Source: an uncultured Azospirillum sp. (GTDB lineage: Bacteria; Pseudomonadota; Alphaproteobacteria; RF32; CAG-239). From it: DNA of 24,883 nucleotides. Every line of letters starts with the position of its first letter. The first letter of the stretch is position 1. Under the pieces are notes generated by a model that was not told the origin of the DNA, ran no database searches, and worked only from the letters and a program-made list of their open reading frames with translations. Of the stretch, positions 14,219-21,003 are shown piece by piece. The position numbers and the translations under genes were made by a program. The stretch spans positions 1-24,883 of the forward strand of contig UQCS01000023.1 of assembly GCA_900539605.1 (NCBI GenBank), given 5' to 3'.

Positions 14219-15474
14219 TGATGGATTTTGAAAAAGATCTGGCAGAGGAAGATCAGGAAATTACAACTGCCATTAATCGCGAACTGCAGCGCCAACGCGA
14301 TCAAATTGAATTAATCGCCTCGGAAAATATTGTGTCAAAGGCTGTTTTACAGGCACAAGGATCCATTTTGACCAACAAATATGCCGAAGGTTACTCCGGC
14401 AAACGCTACTATGGCGGCTGTGCCTTTGTTGACGAAGTGGAAAATCTGGCAATTGAACGCGCCAAAAAACTGTTTAACGCAAAGTTTGCCAACGTTCAGC
14501 CGCATTCGGGATCTCAGGCCAACACCGCCGTTTATGTGGCTCTGCTGCAGCCGTTTGACACCATTCTCGGAATGTCGTTGGATGCCGGCGGCCATCTTAC
14601 TCACGGCTCAAAAGTTTCCATTTCCGGCAAATGGCTCAAGGCCGTTCCTTACGGTGTCAGAAAAGAAGACGGATTGATTGATTACGATCAGGTGGAACGG
14701 CTGGCTCAAGAGCATCAGCCGAAGTTGATCATCGCTGGCGGATCGGCTTATCCACGACAAATTGATTTTGCGCGCTTCCGCCGGATTGCCGACAGCGTCA
14801 ATGCTTATCTGATGGTGGATATGGCGCACTTTGCCGGTTTGGTCGCCGGGGGCTGCCACCCCAACCCGCTGGAATATGCGGACGTTGTCACCACCACCAC
14901 CCACAAGACTTTGCGCGGACCGCGCGGCGGCATGATCTTAACCAACAACGAAGAACTGGCCAAAAAAATCAATTCGGCAATTTTCCCCGGCACCCAGGGC
15001 GGCCCGTTGGAACATATTATCGCCGCCAAAGCGGTCTGTTTCAAAGAGGACCTGAGCGAATCGTTTAAGGCTTATGCGGCTCAGGTGGTCAAAAACGCCA
15101 AAGTTCTGGGCGACGTTTTAAAACAGCGCGGACTCGACTTGGTCTCCGGCGGCACCGATACCCATCTGCTGCTGGTTGACCTGCGTCCCAAAGGATTAAC
15201 CGGAGACGTGGTAGCACAAAAGCTGGAGGAGGCTCACATTACTTGCAACAAAAATGCGATTCCGTTTGACCCGCAACCTCCAAAAATCACTTCGGGTATC
15301 CGCGTCGGTACGCCCGCCGGAACGACTCGCGGCTTTAAGGAAAAGGAATTCACATTGATCGGCAACTGGATCGGCGATATAATTGATGCTTTGGCTGCCG
15401 GCAACGCCGAAAAAACAATCGAAGAAATCAGGCAGAAAGTCCTTACGCTTTGTGGAAAGTTCCCGATTTATTAA
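14218..15474 (+). CDS. glyA: Serine hydroxymethyltransferase
   Basis: A 418-residue PLP enzyme that converts serine and tetrahydrofolate to glycine and 5,10-methylene-tetrahydrofolate, the main source of one-carbon units. Key features are ELIASENIVS at 31-40, YAEGYSGKRYYGG at 55-67, QPHSGSQANTAVY at 94-106, DMAHFAGLVAGG at 201-212, and the PLP lysine K230 in TTTTHKTLRGPRGG. The length equals that of the E. coli enzyme. Two adjacent ATG codons (14218 and 14221) follow a strong GAGGAGGGA at 14204-14212, and either may be used. It is the second gene of a unit with rpiB and is followed by a terminator. Confidence 0.97.
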   Translation: MMDFEKDLAEEDQEITTAINRELQRQRDQIELIASENIVSKAVLQAQGSILTNKYAEGYSGKRYYGGCAFVDEVENLAIERAKKLFNAKFANVQPHSGSQANTAVYVALLQPFDTILGMSLDAGGHLTHGSKVSISGKWLKAVPYGVRKEDGLIDYDQVERLAQEHQPKLIIAGGSAYPRQIDFARFRRIADSVNAYLMVDMAHFAGLVAGGCHPNPLEYADVVTTTTHKTLRGPRGGMILTNNEELAKKINSAIFPGTQGGPLEHIIAAKAVCFKEDLSESFKAYAAQVVKNAKVLGDVLKQRGLDLVSGGTDTHLLLVDLRPKGLTGDVVAQKLEEAHITCNKNAIPFDPQPPKITSGIRVGTPAGTTRGFKEKEFTLIGNWIGDIIDALAAGNAEKTIEEIRQKVLTLCGKFPIY

Positions 15475-15487
15475 ATTCAGACTTAAG

Positions 15488-15518
15488 AAAAACTCCCCAA
15501 AAATCGGGGAGTTTTTTT
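15488..15518 (+). terminator. Terminator of rpiB-glyA
   Basis: Stem AAAAACTCCCC (15488-15498) with GGGGAGTTTTT (15506-15516), a 7-base loop, and seven T in a row. Confidence 0.88.
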
Positions 15519-15563
15519 ATATTTATCAAAAAAGGATCCTTTTCCGATCCCCTCTTCTCTTTA

Positions 15564-15628
15564 CCGGCAACTGACTTGTCAGATTAACCTGGCAAAATAT
15601 CGTTTGCCGGAAGAGCATCTTCTGCTCT
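15564..15628. other. Inverted repeats between convergent terminators
   Basis: Between the glyA and yacG terminators lie two extra dyads and no gene: CCGGCAA (15564-15570) with TTGCCGG (15604-15610), enclosing CTGACTTGTCAG, and AGAGCA (15612-15617) with TGCTCT (15623-15628). They may be a small structured RNA or remnants of repeats. The strand is undecided. Confidence 0.3.
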
Positions 15629-15635
15629 GCAATAA

Positions 15636-15667
15636 AAATCCCCCGAAAATTGCTTTTCAGGGGATTT
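15636..15667 (-). terminator. Terminator of the maf-rng-yacG operon
   Basis: Stem AAATCCCC (15636-15643) with GGGGATTT (15660-15667), continued by GAAAA/TTTTC after one mismatch. On the minus strand it runs into a T-rich tail, 29 bases after the yacG stop. Confidence 0.8.
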
Positions 15668-15695
15668 GACTCTTCATAAAAAATAATACGCAAGA

Positions 15696-15902
15696 TCAAT
15701 TTTCATCGTCGCGTGATACCAACTCTTCCAACACTTCAATGTCTTGATCGTCAATTTCTTCGGCCTCAACCCGGTAAGATTCGTCAAACCAGTTGCCGAG
15801 ATCAATATCGGCACAGCGCTTTGAACAAAATGGCCGGTATTTTCCCAATGGCACCACCTTACCGCAAATCGGACAGCGGCAGGTTTTCAAAACTTCACCC
15901 AT
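15696..15902 (-). CDS. yacG: DNA gyrase inhibitor YacG, zinc-binding
   Basis: A 68-residue zinc-ribbon protein. Four cysteines bind zinc: C10 and C13 in CPICGKVV, and C26 and C30 in PFCSKRCADIDLGNWF, the family signature. The tail is highly acidic. YacG of E. coli binds GyrB and inhibits gyrase. The frame stays open upstream, but the start at 15902 is chosen because MGEVLKTCRCPIC fits the family N-terminus. AAGGAG at the end of rng also lies at correct spacing, and this start is 1 base after the rng stop. It is the last gene of maf-rng-yacG, a gene order typical of alphaproteobacteria. Confidence 0.92.
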   Translation of the reverse strand: MGEVLKTCRCPICGKVVPLGKYRPFCSKRCADIDLGNWFDESYRVEAEEIDDQDIEVLEELVSRDDEN

Positions 15903-15903
15903 T

Positions 15904-17079
15904 TTAAGCTCCTTTTTCAACCCGTCCGGTTCCGTTGCAGGTATGGCACGGATCACTCATCAGATCCTGCAACGTAGGACGGCGGCGCACCCGGATGATT
16001 TCAACCAAGCCGGCCCGGCTCAACCCGGCAACATGGCTTTTGATGCTGTCTTTTGCCAGTTCCTGTTCCAGAATTTCCAATAACGGCTTAATATATTTAT
16101 ATTCCGAATGGCCGGCAAAGTCGATCACGATTTTACCCGACAAATTACGCAAACGAATCTGCCGTGCAATTTCATAAGCAGCCTCTTCATTAATACGATT
16201 CAACGAACCACCGCCGCTGTCACGTCCGCTGTCCACATCAATGGCAGTACAGGCGCGAGTCTCCTCAATACTGATCCTTCCGCCGCCTCTGAGAGCAACT
16301 TCTTTCTCCAACGCCGATGCTATAACTTCTTCAATACCATATTCTTCAAACGGATTATTGCTCAGCTCGACGTCAAAAGCATCCCCGTATTGTTGGCGAA
16401 CTTCTGCTTCAACGTTGCGACTGTTGGTTACCAGTTTATGCAAACCGTGCAAATGGCGCGCCAGATGTTCAAACAAAGTATCGGGCTTGGCAAACAGCAG
16501 ACTCGGCGCGGTTACCGTGCGTGCTTTCATCCGAATATGTTCATAGGTATCGCGCAGTTTCTCCATTTCGGCGGCAATGGTGGCAAAATCGACTTCGGTA
16601 GACGCCGTCCGCAATACCCATCCTTCCTGTCCGGTCATATTCTCTTTGACTTTTTCCATATATTCGGCCATTTTATGTTTGTCTTCAATTTTTGAAGACG
16701 CTTCGACACGCAGACGATAGGGACAATAAACGACATAATTGCCCACCAGTTGAACTGCACGTACAAGTCTTGCGTTTTTCTCCGCTCTTTTCTCCTGAGA
16801 CACCTGAACGACAATACTCTGCCCCTCAGTCAGTTTCATTTCCGCAACACCTGTTTCCTCGGCATTCAGAAAACCTTCGCGCCCGTCGCCGATATTAACG
16901 AAAAAACCTTCCTTATCCCCGGCCAACATCACTTTTTTGCTGATTTTTCCCAAATAAATATTACCGCTGATCGCCTGATTCTCAGTAATAATTTCCAACT
17001 CAGCCACCTGACCGCCTTCAATCAGGGCAATCCCCGAAACCGAAGAATTTTTATCATAAACAATTGTTTCTACACTCAT
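15904..17079 (-). CDS. rng: Ribonuclease E/G family endoribonuclease, short form
   Basis: A 391-residue single-strand-specific RNase acting in RNA processing and turnover. An S1-like domain lies at about 38-115 (GNIYLGKISKKV...GFFVNIGDGREGFL). The DNase-I-like catalytic region has TAIDVDSGRD (D281) and KIVIDFAGH (D320) as probable metal ligands. The zinc-link CxxC is at the C-terminus (C378 and C381 in DPCHTCNGTGR). It is shorter than E. coli RNase G (489 residues) and lacks the long RNase E scaffold. The second Asp of the usual IDFxDM is Gly here. The start overlaps the maf stop in ATGA, and GGGGAT precedes the ATG. It sits between maf and yacG, as in other alphaproteobacteria. Confidence 0.9.
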   Translation of the reverse strand: MSVETIVYDKNSSVSGIALIEGGQVAELEIITENQAISGNIYLGKISKKVMLAGDKEGFFVNIGDGREGFLNAEETGVAEMKLTEGQSIVVQVSQEKRAEKNARLVRAVQLVGNYVVYCPYRLRVEASSKIEDKHKMAEYMEKVKENMTGQEGWVLRTASTEVDFATIAAEMEKLRDTYEHIRMKARTVTAPSLLFAKPDTLFEHLARHLHGLHKLVTNSRNVEAEVRQQYGDAFDVELSNNPFEEYGIEEVIASALEKEVALRGGGRISIEETRACTAIDVDSGRDSGGGSLNRINEEAAYEIARQIRLRNLSGKIVIDFAGHSEYKYIKPLLEILEQELAKDSIKSHVAGLSRAGLVEIIRVRRRPTLQDLMSDPCHTCNGTGRVEKGA

Positions 17080-17648
17080 TTTATCCCCGCTCCGTTCAAT
17101 AAGTTTTGAGTTTCATACAACGGCAGTCCGACAATTCCCGAATACGAACCGACAATTTTGCGGACAAACCCGGCAAAGCACCCCTCAATTTTGTAACCGC
17201 AGCAGCCTACCCATTCCCGGGTTGCCACATAATCCGCGATTTCCTTTTCCGACAATCTTTTGGTCACCACCCGGGAATCAACCAACCGCAAGGCCTCGCG
17301 TCCGTTCTTGTCAATCAGGCAAACGGCGCTGATGGCATGGCTGGCCCGCCCCGAAATCAGACGCATGGTTTGTTTTTGTTCTTCATCACTGGCCGCCTTG
17401 TGCAAAACCCGTCTTCCGACAACGGCAATGGTGTCGCAGGCCAAAATATTTTCGCCCGGATGCATCGTCGCCACCCGGCGCGCTTTTTCCAACGCCATTC
17501 GTTTGACATAACGCGAAGGCGTTTCAAACGGCTGCCGGCTTTCATCAATATCCGCCGGACAAACGGTTTTGGGACAAAAGTTGATTTGTTGCAAAAGCGC
17601 CAAACGGTGCGGCGAGGACGAAGCCAGTATAAAGTCTTTTGTTTCCAT
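17076..17648 (-). CDS. maf: Maf-family nucleotide pyrophosphatase
   Basis: A 190-residue Maf/YhdE/YceF-type house-cleaning enzyme that hydrolyses non-canonical or modified nucleoside triphosphates to monophosphates. Signature segments are LASSSPHRLALLQQI at 8-22, KARRVA, ILACDTIAVVGRRVLHKA with the catalytic Asp at about 71, and GCCGYKIEGCFAGFVRKIVGSYSGIVGLPLYET near the C-terminus. The usual GAGAYxIQG is GCCGYKIEG here. Its stop overlaps the rng start by 4 bases. It lies 9 bases after the dksA stop, so dksA may be co-transcribed. The length is normal. Confidence 0.92.
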   Translation of the reverse strand: METKDFILASSSPHRLALLQQINFCPKTVCPADIDESRQPFETPSRYVKRMALEKARRVATMHPGENILACDTIAVVGRRVLHKAASDEEQKQTMRLISGRASHAISAVCLIDKNGREALRLVDSRVVTKRLSEKEIADYVATREWVGCCGYKIEGCFAGFVRKIVGSYSGIVGLPLYETQNLLNGAGIK

Positions 17649-17657
17649 TATTTTATT

Positions 17658-18083
17658 TCAGTCTTCGCTGTAAGTTTTTTCCATTCTTTCGTGACGTTCC
17701 TGAGCCTCGATCGAAAGCGTGGCGACCGGGCGGGCTTCCAAACGTTCCACCCCGATCGGTTCGCCGGTTTCTTCACAATAACCATAAGTTCCGTCTTCTA
17801 TTCTTTTCAGGGCGTCGTTAATTTTGCTGATCAGTTTGCGGGCACGGTCTTTGGTGCGCAAATCAAGTGCCTTGTCGGTTTCCATCGAAGCGCGATCCAA
17901 CTCGTCCGGCTGATTAAGACCGCCCTGGCGCAATTCTTCAAGGGTATCCTGGGATTGTGCAAGCAGGGATTTTTTCCACTCCATCAATTTGCGGCGAAAA
18001 TATTCAACCTGAAATTCATTCATATATTCTTCGTCATTCGAAGGCCTGTAATCAGGGGGAAGAATTACTGACGTTTCAACCAT
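17658..18083 (-). CDS. dksA: DksA-type RNA polymerase secondary-channel regulator
   Basis: A 141-residue DksA/TraR-family protein that works with ppGpp on RNA polymerase to reset rRNA and amino-acid promoters. The start at 18083 is preferred over 18095 because GGAGAG lies about 4 bases upstream. The coiled-coil tip DELDRAS (60-66) keeps the two Asp and the Ala needed for activity in E. coli DksA. It continues as LRTKDRARKLISKINDALKRIEDGTYGYC. Of the four zinc-finger cysteines only C103 remains; the others are T106, S124 and A127, a pattern I recall from alphaproteobacterial DksA. The finger may fold without zinc. It has its own promoter and leads into maf-rng-yacG. Confidence 0.92.
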   Translation of the reverse strand: MVETSVILPPDYRPSNDEEYMNEFQVEYFRRKLMEWKKSLLAQSQDTLEELRQGGLNQPDELDRASMETDKALDLRTKDRARKLISKINDALKRIEDGTYGYCEETGEPIGVERLEARPVATLSIEAQERHERMEKTYSED

Positions 18084-18132
18084 GTGTCTCTCCATCTAGT
18101 TATATTGTTACAATCGGTTTCATATAGCCCAC

Positions 18133-18161
18133 TATATATAAATTTCAATGCTTTTCTTCAA
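18133..18161 (-). promoter_or_regulatory. Promoter of dksA
   Basis: TTGAAG (18156-18161), 17 bases, then TATATA (18133-18138) on the minus strand, giving a leader of about 40 bases. Confidence 0.5.
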
Positions 18162-18207
18162 GTAAAAAATCACCTTGCGCCCAGTTTTCGGCCGCCGCGG
18201 CAATGTT

Positions 18208-18753
18208 TTACTGAAACTGCCACGTAATCACATTCTCCTGGTTATGTTTACAGGCTTTTTGTGCATTGGCAAAATCCATCGGCAGAGCCGATTCGTTGTT
18301 TCCCTGCCAGGTAAAATATTTACTGTTAACCTTAATATGCATCAAATGCGAATTATACCCGGTCATCCAGTCCACCATTGCCAGCTCCAGACATGGGACA
18401 TAAGGCAACCCTTTAAAAGTAATCGTGTAGGCACTGTTTTGCTGCACAGCCTCAAGCTCGACATCGCCGTGATAGGCATGATACAAGTTCTCGCCGTCCG
18501 CCATGTCACCGGGAACGATTTTCTCCTTCACCATTTGCTTGACTTTCAGATCCTTAAAATTCTGGGACGACGCAAACCGAAAATCGATATTTTTTTGCAA
18601 CTCGACAATCTGCTGAGTCACACGGCTCATCCGATATTTGTCGAGCATGTTGTTAATCAGCGAAATGATAGAAATCGCCAGCATTGAAATCACGGCAATA
18701 AAACCGATTGACTCAATCAACGTATATCCGGCCTCGGCTTTCAACCTGTTCAT
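18208..18753 (-). CDS. Type IV prepilin-like protein (PilS-like), stand-alone
   Basis: A 181-residue protein with a short basic leader MNRLKAEAG followed by YTLIESIGFIAVISMLAISIISLINNML. This is the class-III signal cleaved by prepilin peptidase after G9, with the essential Glu at position 5 of the mature protein and a hydrophobic N-terminal helix. The globular part contains two cysteines (PCLELA and QKACKH) in the C-terminal region that could form the pilin disulfide loop. It most resembles PilS-type pilins of conjugative type IVb pili. No pilus assembly gene lies nearby. AAAGGAG precedes the ATG. It may be a major or minor pilin, or a pseudopilin for a machine encoded elsewhere. Confidence 0.75.
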   Translation of the reverse strand: MNRLKAEAGYTLIESIGFIAVISMLAISIISLINNMLDKYRMSRVTQQIVELQKNIDFRFASSQNFKDLKVKQMVKEKIVPGDMADGENLYHAYHGDVELEAVQQNSAYTITFKGLPYVPCLELAMVDWMTGYNSHLMHIKVNSKYFTWQGNNESALPMDFANAQKACKHNQENVITWQFQ

Positions 18754-18847
18754 AACACAACTCCTTTGCGGAATGTTTCCATTTTTTACTTTACTTTCCG
18801 AAATCGTAGTTTAATTATATTAAAAAGTGATAAAGAAAGGAACAAAA

Positions 18848-19405
18848 ATGCAAAAAATAACCACAGTTATGCTGCTTACGGCCGCTTTCGGGCTCAATGC
18901 AGGAAACGCGGCTGCCGTCGAAAACGACTACAAACCCTATCTCGGCGTCAATTATGCCTATGACACCGTCAAAGCGGACGACTATCACTCTTACCACAAT
19001 TCCGGCTCCCTTACTTTGGGTTCCGTTTATAATCCGTATTTCGGTACCGAACTGTTTTACCAGTATTCCGACAAACACAAATTTCATGCAACCGACAACC
19101 TTAAAGATTCCGCTTTTCAGGCCTATGGCCTGGATATGCTGGCTTACCTGCCGCTGGGCAGCGACGGCGCTTTTGCACCGACGGCAACAATGGGAATCGG
19201 CGAATATACTTTCAAACACAACTACCGCTTTTCTCACGACCGTCGGGATCACGGATGGGGCTATCGCTTCGGCGGCGGCCTGACTTACAACATCGATCAA
19301 AACTGGTCAGCGCGTTTTTTGGCCCGTTACATTAAAACAGACCAACTGGAAAATCTCGATCACATCACCGAGTATTCGCTGGGCATCCGATATACCTTCA
19401 GATAA
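18848..19405 (+). CDS. Small outer-membrane beta-barrel protein
   Basis: A 185-residue protein with a cleavable signal peptide (MQKITTVMLLTAAFGLNAGNAAA). The rest is alternating aromatic and polar beta strands, such as YKPYLGVNYAYD, GTELFYQYSDKHKF and YRFGGGLTYNIDQNWSARFLARYIKTD, ending in EYSLGIRYTFR. This is typical of eight-stranded OmpA/OmpX/opacity-type barrels, although the last residue is Arg rather than Phe. It is rich in His and Tyr in the exposed loops. The ATG at 18848 is chosen for the signal peptide and the AAAGGA before it. It is a single gene divergent from the pilin-like gene and ends in a terminator. Its function (adhesion, serum resistance or structural) cannot be told. Confidence 0.78.
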   Translation: MQKITTVMLLTAAFGLNAGNAAAVENDYKPYLGVNYAYDTVKADDYHSYHNSGSLTLGSVYNPYFGTELFYQYSDKHKFHATDNLKDSAFQAYGLDMLAYLPLGSDGAFAPTATMGIGEYTFKHNYRFSHDRRDHGWGYRFGGGLTYNIDQNWSARFLARYIKTDQLENLDHITEYSLGIRYTFR

Positions 19406-19426
19406 ACCGGTCTCGGCTCTTGCGAC

Positions 19427-19456
19427 GCACCGCTGTCCAAACAGCGGTGCTTTTTT
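19427..19456 (+). terminator. Terminator of the small barrel gene
   Basis: A perfect 10-pair stem GCACCGCTGT (19427-19436) with ACAGCGGTGC (19441-19450), CCAA loop, then six T. Confidence 0.92.
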
Positions 19457-19502
19457 ATATCACCAGCAATGTCATTTTCCCTTGTCATTCCTATTTTAGG
19501 CA

Positions 19503-19551
19503 AAAAAAATCCCTCAAAGGACGAGGGGTTGGGGGGAAAATCCTTTGAGGG
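19503..19551 (-). terminator. Terminator of the exported acidic protein gene
   Basis: An 11-pair stem CCCTCAAAGGA (19511-19521) with TCCTTTGAGGG (19541-19551) around a 19-base loop that is C-rich on the transcribed strand. It is followed on the minus strand by eight T. Confidence 0.85.
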
Positions 19552-19583
19552 CAGTCTCGGTGGAAAGTGTACTTAATAATTGG

Positions 19584-19922
19584 TTATTCTTCAACATATC
19601 CTTCTTCGGTTACCGTTTCTTCAACCACGGTATCATTACCGGAGTTTCCGGACATATTATTATTCCGAACGGCGGCCTTACGGGCAGCAGCGGAAGCTGC
19701 TGTGTCGGCCGGGACAGCTGCCGGTGAAACCGAAGTTCTGGCATCGGTCGGAGTTTTGTCGGTTGCCGGTACAACAACGTCATACTCTTCTTCAACAACC
19801 AAAATTCCGTCTCCGTTCGTTTGGGTATCTTGCGCATTTTTATTCTGTGCCACGGCGTTGCCGATATAATATCCGACCGTAGCCAACAACGTAAACATTA
19901 TCAAAGCGGACAGCTTTTTCAT
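19584..19922 (-). CDS. Hypothetical exported low-complexity acidic protein
   Basis: A 112-residue protein beginning at ATG 19922 with AAGGA about 9 bases upstream; the open frame extends further but without support. MKKLSALIMFTLLATVGYYIGNAVA is a signal peptide or N-terminal anchor. The rest is low-complexity: an acidic patch (ILVVEEEYDVVVP), an Ala/Thr/Pro-rich middle, an Asn/Ser/Gly stretch, and an acidic C-terminus (TVVEETVTEEGYVEE). It looks disordered and periplasmic. No family is recognised. The signal sequence, ribosome binding site and dedicated terminator support a real gene. Confidence 0.68.
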   Translation of the reverse strand: MKKLSALIMFTLLATVGYYIGNAVAQNKNAQDTQTNGDGILVVEEEYDVVVPATDKTPTDARTSVSPAAVPADTAASAAARKAAVRNNNMSGNSGNDTVVEETVTEEGYVEE

Positions 19923-20113
19923 GATTTTCATCCTTTTACTATTGTTACATGTCATTATCAGATATTGTGTCTCACTGACTTCCATTCAATAGATATTGAG
20001 ATTATAATCGTTTTTTTTCATCTCCCGGCACCACCGCCGGAAGACAACTTCCGAAGACTTATCCCTCCTCTAAAAAACATTCACGGCAGACGAAAAATTC
20101 TTGCACATATCAC

Positions 20114-20140
20114 AAAAAATGCCGCATTTTCATGCGGCAT
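20114..20140 (-). terminator. Terminator of the OmpA-family lipoprotein gene
   Basis: Stem ATGCCGCAT (20119-20127) with ATGCGGCAT (20132-20140) and a 4-base loop. On the minus strand six T follow, about 25 bases after the stop. Confidence 0.88.
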
Positions 20141-20163
20141 AATCAAAAAAAGACCACAGTGTT

Positions 20164-20808
20164 TTACTGAATTTGTTGCAGGGTAATCGTAACCCGCCGG
20201 TTTTGGGCACGGCCGGCTTCAGTGGCGTTTGACGCAACCGGATACTGAGAACCGTAACCGTATACGCTGATTCTTGCCGGAGAGACATTCCGCAAAATCA
20301 GATAATCGGCAACTGCCTGAGCACGTCTCAGCGACAATTGATTATTATAATCGGCTTTACCGACATTGTCGGTATATCCGGCAACAATAACATTAGTTTT
20401 GTTATACTCTTCCAATACCTTCGCAACCGAATCAAGCGTATGGTTAAATCCGGTTTTAAATACTGCCGAATCAAAGTCAAAAGTAATATTGCTCGGCATA
20501 ATCAGCTGAATCTGTCCATTTTCCAACACCGCAACCTGAATGTCGGTTCCGACCAGTTCCTGACGCAGCTTTCTTGCCTGCAAATCCATATATCCTCCGG
20601 CAGCTGCACCGCCGACTGCCCCGATCCCGGCACCGATCAAGGCACCTTTTTCACCGCCGACCAGTGCGCCGACTCCGGCGCCGACGGCAGTTCCGATACC
20701 GGTTCCCCAAGCCGTTTTGGAAACTTTGCTTTGTCCGGTATATGGATCCGTTGCACAACCGCCGAACAGACTGACGGCCAACAATAAGCTCAATACAGAT
20801 TTTCGCAT
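20164..20808 (-). CDS. OmpA-family lipoprotein with glycine-zipper domain
   Basis: A 214-residue lipoprotein. The signal peptide MRKSVLSLLLAVSLFGGC ends in lipobox FGGC with C18 lipidated. Residues of about 33-72 are a glycine-zipper segment (GTGIGTAVGAGVGALVGG, then GALIGAGIGAVGGAAAGG). Residues of about 105-212 are an OmpA C-terminal peptidoglycan-binding domain (ITFDFDSAVFKTG, VIVAGYTDNVG, NNQLSLRRAQAVADYLI, ISVYGYGSQYPVASN, GRAQNRRVTI), with the conserved Asp and Arg that contact diaminopimelate. The architecture matches YiaD. It should tether the outer membrane to peptidoglycan. The ribosome binding site is AGGAG. It is a single gene with its own terminator. Confidence 0.93.
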   Translation of the reverse strand: MRKSVLSLLLAVSLFGGCATDPYTGQSKVSKTAWGTGIGTAVGAGVGALVGGEKGALIGAGIGAVGGAAAGGYMDLQARKLRQELVGTDIQVAVLENGQIQLIMPSNITFDFDSAVFKTGFNHTLDSVAKVLEEYNKTNVIVAGYTDNVGKADYNNQLSLRRAQAVADYLILRNVSPARISVYGYGSQYPVASNATEAGRAQNRRVTITLQQIQ

Positions 20809-20951
20809 CTTTGTTCTCCTGTTTGCAAAATTAATTACCGCCAGAATAAATGCTTTTTTACAAATTGCAAGAAGGAACCTTTCTCAAACATCAAAAAAGG
20901 GCACCCGTCACAACTTTTCGGCGATAAGAAAGGCAAGATTCAATTATCATA

Positions 20952-20981
20952 CAAAAATCCCCGGTATAGCCCGGGGATTTT
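20952..20981 (-). terminator. Terminator of the aas-type gene
   Basis: A perfect 11-pair stem AAAATCCCCGG (20954-20964) with CCGGGGATTTT (20971-20981). T-rich on its minus-strand 3' side. Confidence 0.88.
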
Positions 20982-21003
20982 CAAAGGCTTCAGCTTCGAG
21001 AAG

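Noticed and set aside
17106..18071. Plus-strand open frame of 321 codons
   Set aside because: It is antisense to maf and dksA, both clear homologues, and has no ribosome binding site.
19511..19551. Repeat element or attachment site
   Set aside because: The stem is followed by eight T on the minus strand right after a gene end, which a terminator explains fully.
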